From Candidula unifasciata (taxonomy: Eukaryota; Mollusca; Gastropoda; Stylommatophora; Geomitridae), in assembly GCA_905116865.2 (NCBI GenBank), contig CAJHNH020007656.1, forward strand, positions 328,789 to 392,788: a stretch of DNA of 64,000 nt, read 5' to 3'. The notes below the pieces were generated by a model. The model ran no database searches, was not told the DNA's origin, and saw nothing but the letters and a program-made list of their open reading frames with translations. Shown one piece after another: positions 1 to 11,900 of this stretch. Numbering within the stretch: position 1 is the first letter of the stretch; every line of letters begins with the position of its first letter. Both the position numbers and the translations under genes were made by a program.

Positions 1-2930
1 GTAAAGATAGTCAGAAGATATCAAAAGAGGCAGAGAAGCCTGCAGTTAGTAAAGACATTCAGAAGTCTTCGGATAAGAAGAATGTAGATATTGCTACATC
101 AAAATCAAACCTGTTGCCAGATATACACAATCTTCAGAAATTATTCTCTGGTAAACCAGCAGACACTGGTGAGTCTGCTGCACCAAGTTATCCTAAAGCC
201 AAACCTCGAAATAGCACAATTAGGTCAGAAAATCAGGAATCCAGTAAAGATATGATGGCAACTAAACCAAATGAGAATGAAACTGCGAGACCTAAACCTG
301 TACCTCGCAACAGTGTATTGGGTATTTCAGCTCCTCAACAGCCAGAATTATCTTCTCAGATTAAGAAATCTGCTTTTAAAACGGAAGCTAGTGACAGATC
401 TTCAGCATCCAAACCCCTTGTTGCTGGTATTTCTCTGTCGGTTTCCAATAATGCTCAATCCCAGCTTTCCACTTCTACCACGTCTTCACCATTTGACAGT
501 ACTTACAAAGCATCATCTACTGAAAAGATTTTATCTGAAACCAAAATATCCATCACAGGAAAAAATAAAGATGAACCTAGAAATATTCCTTTGATAAATC
601 AGCCACACAGCCTTCAGCAGAAAATTGGTGCAAATAAAGTCATAAATCAAAACAGCATTGATTTGAAATCGGCAAATAAAAGTGGTCATGCAAGTGTTTT
701 GAATGTTTCTAATGTGATAAAGACAACAGCTACGACCAGTCTTTTGACAACTATGTCAGACTCTTCTGTTCGTACTACACTAACCCCTGCCAAACTTCAG
801 TCATCAACTCCATTATCTCAAGTACAAAGTGAAAACAAGTTCATCTCATCGTCTAGAAATCCAGTAAATAAGACAGTAAATGACCCACCATCTTATTCAG
901 GTAATTTAGTCTCTCAGACACAAATGGCACACTCTTCAGCTGGTGTAAACAACTCAGTAAAGTTGATGGCTAATGGAACTCAATCCACTAAAAAGGTTGA
1001 CAAATCTGTAGTAACTCAGATGTCCAAAGATTCACCTAAAACAGTTGTCAATACACCCAAGCTACAGACCCCAAACAAAATGCAAGAAGCATTAACTGTT
1101 TTTAGCTCGGGAAAACCTATGAGCGGTGCATTTGGCATCACATTCACAAACAATAGTGCTAAGGAGGATGCTAGTCTAACCAAACCTGAGAAAGTGAAGG
1201 ACAGTTCATCTAAGCCAGCACTGTCCCACATTACTGACATCCACAGTAAAGAAAAAACTATCTCAGACATACCATCACAAAACAAAAATCAAAACAGGCA
1301 AGCGATACCTTCTAGCAGTAATTTGCTTAACTCGAAAGACAACCAACAGAAATCTGCAGTCAAAACTAGTCAGTCTGATTCCAAGCAGACAGATAAGCAT
1401 GAATCAAAAGGCTTATCATCTGTTAAGAAGAGTGCAATTTCTATTAGCAAGGAAGACATTCTGGACATCAATAATATTAAGCTGAAACGTGTCATGCCAG
1501 AACAGAGAGAGGTTCAAAATGAACAGAAAACCAGTATGTATGATGTTAAGCTAAAGAAGGTTGATGTCATTAAAGGTGACTCCAAGTGGGACAGCAGTTC
1601 ACAGAAACCTTCACGGTCAGTAGATGTAGCAGGAACTGGTTATGAGCAAAAAACTGCAGGTTCTTATTTTTCCGGTGGTGAAATAAACAATGAAGTTTCA
1701 TCAAACAAAGGGATGGACACAAAAGCAGCTGCTTTGTCTGCAGGAGTTTCCAATTCACATACAACAACAACACAGAAAATGACATCAGAGATGCCTCAGT
1801 GGAAGAAAGCTGCAGAGGAAAAGCAGAGGAAGTTAACAGATATTGTAGTCGGTTCTGAACACAAAACTGACAATGTGAAGCATTTAAAACATAACGATAA
1901 CATTACAGCAATCACATTTGACAGCAAAACAGGTCTAACTAGCAATGGAAAAACTAATAAACGTGAACATGTTTCTGTGGGAGTGCTGTCACTTCTGAAA
2001 ACACCCAGTGAAACTGCCTCAACAGAAAAGGAACCTGCAAAAGCTTTGACAACACAGAAATATGTAAATAAGGTCCCACCCACAGCTGAAGATCCAGGTT
2101 TGGTCAAGAAACTTGACTGGCAGCTGGAAGCAGAGAAAAGAATGGCTGCAATAGCTAATTTTGATAAAGGGATAATTGGAAAATTAGAAATTACTGAGAA
2201 ATCAGAGACAGCCTCTTCAGATCGTTCAGGAAATCAGCAATTACAAAGAAATACAGCAGCTCATAAAATGCCTAAAGATAATAAAAACAATGACAGTATT
2301 AGAATAAATGGTGAGACAGTAACAGGCAGTAATAGAGTTACAGAGAAAACAACTACACATATGTTAGAAAAGAGTGTAGTGAAAGCAAAAGAGACAGAAC
2401 TTAAAGTTACTGTTAACAAATTGAAATTGACACCAGTGCAGGAAATCAGCAAGGAGGTTGAACTGTCTATTGATACAAAGCAGACCAACAGTGAAGAGAC
2501 AGAAGATTTCAGACAGGTTTTACACCAGCTAAAACATGTCACAACAGAAGACACTGGAAAGATAGACTCAGCAAAGCCAGACAGTGAAACATGTTTACCT
2601 TCCAGACAAACAGCACATTATGTACATACTCCAACTGCTCACAGAGCAGTTCCAAACAGTACTGTGAACAAGAACAACAATAACAACCAAAATATTCCAG
2701 ATAAAAGTCACATTTCAGACATGCATAACACACAAGTGTTGAATAAAAATACAAGCTTGTCTGTCAAGACACCCGAGCTGGAGGATTTGGCTGACGAGAA
2801 TGGAAATGTGAGAAAAAATGGCATATTTGAAGTGTCTGAGAATAAGCATAGCATGGGAAAAAGCAGGTTTGCCGAGAAGGGAAATACATCACCCAAAGTG
2901 AAGAGAAAGCTCTCCATTCCGGACAATAAG
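1..2930 (+). CDS. MICAL-family exon 1 of window: long disordered linker exon
   Basis: Open in the frame beginning at base 3 with no stop to the donor after 2930 (AAG|GTAATT), giving about 976 codons. It enters the window already coding, so its acceptor and the true start codon are upstream. Composition is dominated by Ser, Thr, Lys, Asn and Gln with no folded domain visible, as expected for the linker between the N-terminal domains and the C-terminal bMERB module. Two short helical motifs stand out: one around 1795-1845 with core 'PQWKKAAEEKQRKLTDI', and one around 2110-2160 with core 'WQLEAEKRMAAIANF'. Basic, Pro/Trp-containing segments like these occur in MICAL-family linkers and may be short binding motifs (inference). 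The exon ends in phase 0. Confidence 0.85.
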
Positions 2931-5900
2931 GTAATTTTATGTTGAAGCTGATGGTTGATTGTATTATTTGCTTATTTGATTTCTTTCTAGAGTTGAATTC
3001 ATGTGTGCTTTATAGGCACTTACATTCGCCTGTCAATCTGAATGTCATTGGTTCGAATCTGAATCGTGTCGGGCATTTTTCAGAAATGACATTGGCTCCC
3101 AGGTTGACCCAGCCTTGATTGGGTACCAGGTAAAGTCCTGCAAAGTAAAGGTTGCTGGCGTGATGTTCAGCACATCACCCACCGAGTACCTATTGGTTTG
3201 TATAATATAGGTCTAGCCCTGTATGCTCGATACGCATGTAAGGGTCGTTTACTTACCTTACTTTTCTAGGCATTTGTTTTCAGCAGTGAGAGTTCAACAA
3301 GAAAGTGATGATTTCAAGCTTATCAGTATTTCAGCAAACGGCAACAGATAAAATGGTTTGTCCATGTGTCATGACTACTGGCAGACTGTTTCACAAAAAT
3401 ATCTCTCAGATGCCAATAGTCAAGTGTTTAAGCTTATGATTATTTATTATGCCTCTGAAAAATCCCTTACCTTGCCGGGATTATGCACCACACTCTGAGC
3501 TCTATATACTAATCCAGAGCTTTCTAAACTTATCACGTTAGCGACATACTTTTTAGATTATCACAATTTCACCACAGTAACTCAGTAAATTAAAGTGTTT
3601 TTTTTTTTTCAAGTATCCAGAAACCATGAGTTGTTAACCCTTTGGCTCGGTACTATGGATATCCCAACCCTTCAGTACTGATTCCATGATAGATACCATC
3701 AATCTGGGAGAAATATGGCTTTTCTGCCTACCCCTAGGCGTGAACCCGGACCACACGGAATTTGTTACCCGGTCGCCATGCAGTCCAGTTTAAAAAGGGG
3801 GTTAAACTAACCCCTTGTAAGAGATACAGATATGTTTGCACGACAGTTTGGAAAGCTCTTTGATAGGAACAACTACTCCTATATTTAAATAAATTTAGTA
3901 ATGCATTTGTGACTTTTGAGCAATGGTACAAGAGTTGCACTGTGGAAGAGATGAGGATTTCACCATGCTGTATTCTTTCAGGTGGCAGTGGATGCACAGG
4001 TCAACTGCAGTCAACCTCCATTGTGGAGGTGGAACTAATTTTATTTATAATAATCTGTACTGATTACCCACATCAGAAGGAGACAGTCTACATTCTTTGG
4101 TCCTTGTCAAGAGAATGAGAAAACTTGAATACATCATAATGGTAGGAAAATTTGAGGGGAAGAAGTGGGGGGGGCAGATGGAGACTGACAGCTTGACATC
4201 CAAGCATTAAAGATCATTTCTGTCAAAAATGATTGAAAATACAAGAGGGCAGAAGGCTGTTGATAGAAATAACTACCAGTGTCATATAGCAATGAATATA
4301 AAAAGAAGAAGAATCTTGTTATCTTTTTCAGTAACCACTGCCTATCCTTACATTACAGACTAGGGAAATGCCATCGCCCTCATCTCCTACACAAAGAAAG
4401 AAAATTCAGATCACCTCCAGGTTTGACTTTGAGAAGAGCTCAGATTTTGAGCACAGTCTAATATTATCTACAGCAGAGCTAACCATCACAGAAAATCCTA
4501 CCCCAGAAAAACTGATGTCTTCTCCATCCAGCCAGGTGACGGTATGTTGTCTAAGGAACTGACTTGTCTATCTGTATTCTTGTTGATTGTTATGAGAAAG
4601 AATAGACTCAGGAACTTTGTGAAAACTGGCAAGATTGATAGGAAAAAAGAGCTAGAAGAAGGTAGAGAGATAAATATGTGAACTGCTTGGCCATATAGAT
4701 GGTGGAGGGGGGGGGGGGGGAGAAAAAACATTGACCTGAGCTTTGATGCTGGTGATCATTTGAGATAGTAGTACATGACAGCCCAGCTTTATTGGCATCA
4801 CACAGGAAGATGGTTCTTGTAGATAAAAAAATTCTACCTAAATCTCTCTTCTATTTTTCCTAGTCAAATCCTGTAGGTTATCATTCTTTATGATGTCTTT
4901 CTATCATCAAAATTAATATGCAATTTTTAAAACGTAATATTTGAAGAATGAAATGGACAGAAATCACAAGCAGTAACTGACATGGGAAACATATAAATTG
5001 CTGAAGCAAAGAATTCTAAAAGAAACTCTACAAGGAATGTTGATGAGAGAGTCCTGAAGTTCTGTACTGGATTCCACATACGACTATGAAAGGACTGCAC
5101 ATGATTTAATGGAATGGAGGAACTGACTGAAAATCCTAAATAACATATAACCAGCATGGCAAGATGATGAAGGTGGTCATATTTGGAGATAATTGAATTG
5201 AAAAGAGTTGTTGAAAGAAATCAACAGATTTGTGAAATAATTTGTTGACATTTACTTATGTTACACTCTTATAAACATCATGCTGGAAGGAGAAGTTGAA
5301 GACTTATAAACAAAAGGTAGATAATGATACAAATGAGAGGGCGACATGAAGAGTTACATGAAAGAATTTGCAACCAGGCTGAGAGTTTTGGAAATCCATT
5401 GCCACCAGCCTTAATTGTGGAGATTAATGATATTATACCTTGATGTCTTTCTTTCTGTCTGTTCTTTTTATTTATTTGTGCTTTTATTCTAAGATTTGTA
5501 TTGCATATTGTCTGATAGTGCATATTATCTAAATATAAATCATAAAAATGTTTTAACTTTGTTTATTAAAAAAAAAACACAAATAATAAAAATCCCATCC
5601 CTGGAGGGAAGAAGACAAAAACACTGACAATTGGTTGTTTTGTTATTGGCACTTTATGGTCTTTTCAGATGATAGTGTTACATTGTGCTATAGAGGCATA
5701 GAATCAGAGCCCGTAGCAGTGATGAATGTGACTAGCAAGACCTGCTGTTGTTTTTAAAAAAGTCTACCACACTTAGAGCAAGGAATGTTGAGATCATTGC
5801 TGCCATAGCTTTTATTTAGCAATCTTGTCAGACGCTCGGCTCTTAACCTTTCTGCAATCTTTGTCTTCTTTATTACCTTCCTGGTTTTCCCTGTCCATGG

Positions 5901-8900
5901 CATCCTGTTCCTACAAATCCACCTAATTACCTGTACCAGTCATGTCCCACTTGTAGACAGCTTTATGTCATAGTAGAGGCTGACCCCAACAACTTCTACC
6001 TATCAAAGAATGTGCGAGCTTATTGAAATATGCATATTGTGAGAGGTTACTAAAGGTAGTGTTGAACTTGGCATTAGCCATGCTAAATTTAGCTAGAAAA
6101 GCCAGTCGGCTGAAGTTGGTTTAAGGTCTATGTTGCATTGGTAGGATGAAAAGCGAAAGAGAAAAGTAATAATTGTTTTGCTGTAAATGATTCTAGATTC
6201 ATTTATCACCATTGGTTTCCTTTTTCAGCTGAGTCCACAGCATATTTCTGCCATAGAGCTACAACAGCAGCTGCACAATATCGACACCAGACTCACAGAG
6301 CTAGAGCTCAAGGGACGTGAACTTGAAAACTCCATCAGAAAGGGTAATTGTCTGCTATCTTTCTTTAAAATAACTTTTGTAATATTTTTTTAATTAAAAA
6401 ATTTCAAGATTTGTGTTTTAACAGTGACATTATGTATACTCTGAAAACATTTGTTAAAATTATTTCTCAAACAAATGCATGTTGGATATTCCCCTTGCAT
6501 CCCAACCGTTACACATAGTTCTCATAAATTGTACATGTGGTTGGAAAGTTCAAATGAAATCTGCTGTGTGAACATCCCATCTGAAAGTATTTATTATATC
6601 TTATTTTTGTATAGTAATTTTCCTTTCCTTGGACAGCTACCAAAACTTTTAGGGGCTGATAAAATTAAAGTGATGGTGGTGCAATGATTTTGTCAATAAT
6701 GACATTTTAAATTATGCATCTATTGAAAAATGACTGGGTTTATGTTAACATTTTGTTAGACAGTCATTTCAGTTTGTATTATGTATCTGTTATTTAAGAT
6801 GTTCTTGTAAAATAAATAACTGCATTTTTCACATGTTATTACAGCCTTCTGAATTTATTTACATTAGGGTACATTGTTTCATTTATTTTAAAGCCTAACA
6901 TTGAGGACAATTGCATAGCTCTTATGATTTTAGCATCTTCTCAACCATTTAATATTAGAGTGAATTTAAATAATATGGACACAAACAATATATTGGCACA
7001 GTATAGTAGCAAAATAATGAGATTCTCAACATAAGAACAAGAACACACATATACTCACACTTTTAATCTCAAACCCTTTCTGTATTTTATGTTTTTTTTT
7101 TTTAAATGAAGTGTTAACGCCTCCCAAACCGTGACCAATATACGGGTTAAATTTTCATTTGTCATTATGTCTACAGTATTTAATTTAACAGTCACATTGG
7201 CAGCTCAGCTTATTGTGCCTTTCTTTATTATTGTGACAGTAAGTAAAAGTAAACTTTTGCTTGAGTTATACCCCTTAGAAATTTTCTTTTCCTATTATTT
7301 CCTTGAAAAGATAATTTAAAAAAAAATATATATTTCACTATTATCTTTCTTTAAACTCTGTATGTGTCTAAGACAGTACATTTATCTGTCTCCTATATTG
7401 TTAAATACTTCCGTTAGTATTAACAGGGGTTGCCTTGGGTGCACTTAGGGGTAATGACTAAAGACACAGCAGTGGTGGAGACAAAGATGAAGCAGAAGCA
7501 GGAGGTTAAATATATGTGTTTTAGTTTTACCCCTGTTTTCGCTAGGCTTACATACAGAGCAGCGAGGGAGACAAAGATGAGGCACAAGCAGGAGGTTAAA
7601 TATATGTGTTTTAGTTTTACCCCTGTTTTCGCTAGGCTTACATACAAGGCAGCGAGGGAGACAAAAATGAGGTAGAAGATGGGAGAAAAAGACTGTTTTC
7701 ACTATCACGGGCTAGGCCAGGCAGTTAAATCTTGAGAGAATGTGTGTGTATTTTTGGTGCATACATGGGGGGGGGGGGGGGGGGGATAAATTATGTAGTA
7801 TTGCACCTGGTGAGATGCAGAGAAATACAAGGTATTGTTTCAGGCCTCATTATTTACATTAGGGAACATTGTTTTATAAATCTAAAAAATTTTAAGTGAC
7901 TGCGTGGTTTGTATGGTTTTACTTTATTCCGTTATCGCCATCATCATCAATTTCAACTTTTGTCTTAAGCGTCGTGAGGAGGAATAGTTTGTGGTCCATT
8001 GCTTGATAAGTAACAATGGCTATTGTTTCCCTGTGTGATTTTTGGGGCCCTATTATAGGGAAACAAGAATAGACCCACTACCCTCCAAAAGCAAGTCGTA
8101 AGAATTGACTTATTGGGAGCTTCCTTCAAAGTTGGAGTGCACCTGCCTGAGAGGCAAGGAACCAGCAGCTGCAAGCAAATGAGTCTGTAAAATTGAAGCA
8201 CTTGCAACACTCAGGTTCTGGGAAAAGACTTAAAGTCCACAAGTGGACGAACAACCAGAACTTTCTGCCGGCATTTACAGCGAAGAAAAAGAAGAAGAAT
8301 GGCTGTTGTCTTTCTTTGTTGGTGTAGAATATCTGTCATTTTCCTTTCTTTCAGTCCTTGTTAGCATCAAGGCTTAGTTTTTTAATTTGGGTGAAGGCTT
8401 TAAATCTTTTTGTTGTTGTTGATTTTGTTGTTGTTGCTTTTGTCAGTTCCTGCTTTCCTCATGAAGGCATCATTTAAAATACCTAAATGTTGTGGATGGT
8501 CTCTTCTTGTGTGTGGATGTAAATGTTGAGCAAGTGATTAATTAATTATGAAGTAACTGGAGATAACATGATACCTGACAGGGTAGATGTTTTAAAGGCT
8601 CTTTGGGTGCGAGTGAACAATGTGAAAAAGCAAACAGATCATCATCGCTCTCTGGAGATTCCTTTGAAGTCACAATTCGTCTGCCTGCGAGTCAAAGAAC
8701 CTGCAATCTGCTTAAAAAATAGCTGGCTATGTAAAATTAATGTGCACGCAAATCCCAGTTTTTGGAATAAGACCAGTTTCCAGAAGTGGACAAACTACCA
8801 GAAGTTTCTGCCAGCATCTACGGCGTAGGAATCGCAACCCGTGGTTGTGATGAGTACAGCAAGCAAGACCATCTAGCAGTAAGAAGTCTTCTGTAATTAG

Positions 8901-11900
8901 AACATGGGATTTCAATACCATTGTTACCATAGTATGTATTTGATGTTCGTCTTCTCAGATGCTCAGCTGTTAATCAACCTGCATCATTAAATTCAATTGA
9001 CAATGTCACAGTTCTGAAGTGACGGGTCACATTTGCCTGTTAAACTTCATACCCACCAGTCTTCAGTTGAAATAACTGAAATGGAACAGTGTCACAGATC
9101 TCAAGTGTAACTCCATTTGTACCAGCGTTCAGATAGAAAAAAGACTCTTTTCTACACCTTCAGGTATCTTGGGCATATATGGCTAGACCTAAATATAAGG
9201 GACCAATCAGCGCTTGGTAAGTGATGTGGTCACATCCCTCTGACTGCCTTTACTTCCTAGGACTTTACCTGGTACCCATTCAAGGCTAGGTTAACCTGGG
9301 AGCCAAGGTCATTTTAAACAAAAATTTGGTGCTGTCAGGACCCGAACCCATGACCTTCCGATCTGCAGGGGAGCGTCTAGCCACTTTACCATGGCAGCTT
9401 CCTCTTACTAGTGTATGTGTCGAATACCTTGGCAATACAGTGTCACAAATCTGGAATGAAATGGTCACATGTGCATGTCAACTTTTGTACCTACAAGTCT
9501 GTGTGTTGAATAACCTAACAGTGTTGAATAACTTTACCTGTGTGTGTATCGAATACCTTGACAATACACAGTGACTCAAATCTGGAATGAAAGGGTTACA
9601 TATGCATGTGAACCTTCCTACCTACAAGTTTGTGTGTTGAATAACCTTCTTCTTCTTCTTCTTCTTCGTGTTTACCAGCTGTACACTCTGGCGGAAAGTT
9701 CTGCTTGCTCGTCCATTACTGAACTGCAGTCCTGCTCCAGAACCTGAGTGTTGCGTGTGCATCAGTTTTACAGATCTCATTCTCCTGAATACAGACTGTT
9801 GGTTCCTTGTCTCTCTGGCAGATGCACTCTGATTTCAAAGGAAGCTCCCCAATTAGTCGACTCTTACGACATGCTTTTGGGGAGGCAGTGGGTCTATTCT
9901 TGTTTTCCCCACAATCGGGCCCCGGAACCCACAGGGGGGGGGGGTTGAATAACCTAACAGTGTTGAATAACTTTACCTGTGTGTGTATCGAATACCTTGA
10001 CAATACACAGTGACTCAAATCTGGAATGAAAGGGTTACATATGCATGTGAACCTTCTTACCTACAAGTCTGTGTGTTGAATAACCTAACATGACACAGTG
10101 TTGCAGATCTGTGATTTCCATCTTCCCAACTGATGCTTGTATTGAGTTGCAGCATGACTAATTGCATCTGTGTTTATGCTTTAACCTTTTCAGATGTTCC
10201 AGCTGTTACAAAGCATTACATCCATGGGTATAGTCATTATTCTTTATTTTCTCTTGACTGTAGGTCATTGTGAATCTTTTCTTCATTGTTGCTTGCAGTG
10301 ATTTCAGACTGAAGTCTCGCGCTACTTTTACCTCACATTTCTGCATGATTAGCATTGATGTTGTGAAAGTGAATGAGTAGATGTAGCTTGTATTATGGTC
10401 ATGTTTTTTTTTTTTTTTTTTTTTTTGGAGGGGGGGGGGGGGGGGGGGGGGGGGGTATTTTTTTGGGGTAAACATTGAACCCATTGCATTTTTTTTCAAA
10501 TAATTCATCATACATTGAGTGAATTTTAGTGTGGTAAGGTTGCAAACATGCAATGCATAAATAGAAAAACAATGAGTGGAGTTGGTCAGGTTTGCAAGAA
10601 CACCATCAGAAATTAAAGATGTTTCCGCAGCAAACAAAAGACCAAGATACAGTATTTTAATTTACAGGATAAAGCTCAAATGATGTACTTTTCAAAATAT
10701 TTCCTGTCATCTTATGTAAAACCACTAATTTGTTTTCTTCTTTGCTTCTTGCCAAAATGTTATTTATTTTGTTTGTGTTCACCGGCAGAATGTTCAGTTT
10801 TGTGGGTATAAACATGGACTTTGGCTTTCTTCCAAAGCCTGAATGCACATCTGTTTTACAGATATTTTCATGCAGACTGTTGGTACCTTGCCTGTCAGGC
10901 AAATGCACTCTGACTTTGAAGGAAACACCTCTAATTAATCACCTGTTATGGCATGCATGTTTGGAGAGAGTGAGTCTTCTCTTATTTTCTCCTCAACGAT
11001 GCCTAGGAACCCACATGGGGGGCTCCTGCAATAACCTTGAGGACCCTTTCAAGGATGAATGCAGAGGAAGAAGAATTGAATCACCCCCATTCCCAAGTAG
11101 GATTAATGTTTGGTTGATTCAAAGCCCCACCCCGGTTGTAGTCTGACGCCTTAATATAACTTAACGGTTAAACAGGGTTTCTGGGACATCTTCTTGGGTG
11201 AACCTCATCCGAATGGTGGCACTTTGTGTCACCAGGTGTTTATCGCTCATGTGATGTCATAGTGGAGTTAAAAGTCAGTCAGTCAGAAGAATAATAATTG
11301 AGGAACTATGCATCTTCTAACTTGCATTAAGTAAAAGTAAAAAAGTAAAGATCCCTTTCCACGCCTTTAGGCGTATCGGGCATATGGGAAGAGCGCCCAT
11401 ATTTTTACAGACCATCAGCACTCGGTGGGTAATGTGGTCAGCATTACGCCGGCTGTCTTTACTTTCCCATAACAGCCCATCTTGGTACCCATTTTAGGCT
11501 GGGTTGACATGCGACACCCTGTACCATGGTAAAAATCCACGCAGCCAGCAGTGGGTTTCGATCGCGGTACGCTGGATTATGAGTCGGACTTGCAACGCCT
11601 AATCCACGGACGCCGCCTAACTTGCATTACTATAAAATAATCCAGCCTAAATTCATTTGTTGCATTACTTGCTGACAGAAACTTTCATTTTTATTACATT
11701 AAAGGTGGACACCGAGCAACAACCATAGGTAGTTGTTTGCATTTTCTGCAGTTTGGAGACTGTGGAGAATGTCTTAAGGAAATTTCTATTGCCGCTCAGG
11801 GACTTCATAGGAAGGGTGAATCATATGCAGTGCTCCTCCTCTTGCATACCTGACCACTCCCCTCTTCCATTGTTTCTACCACTTCCTGTTGGCCATATTT

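Larger units (their letters stand above)
8990..10110. repeat. Degenerate satellite of roughly 125-bp monomers, interrupted by two SINEs
   Basis: Shared motifs are CAATACAGTGTCACAAATCTGG, GAATGAAAGGGTTACATATG and GTGTTGAATAACCT. They recur at about 9440-9525, 9550-9645 and 9945-10095, with older, more divergent units from 8990. SINE-A (9135-9410) and SINE-B (9648-9945) sit inside the array. Confidence 0.6.

Noticed and set aside
271..594. Second ORF inside the long linker exon (and the minus-strand ORFs there)
   Set aside because: Shadow frames of a 976-codon coding exon with consistent splice context.
3630..3790. TTAA element starting TTAACCCTTTGGCTCGG
   Set aside because: No matching inverted end within a plausible distance.
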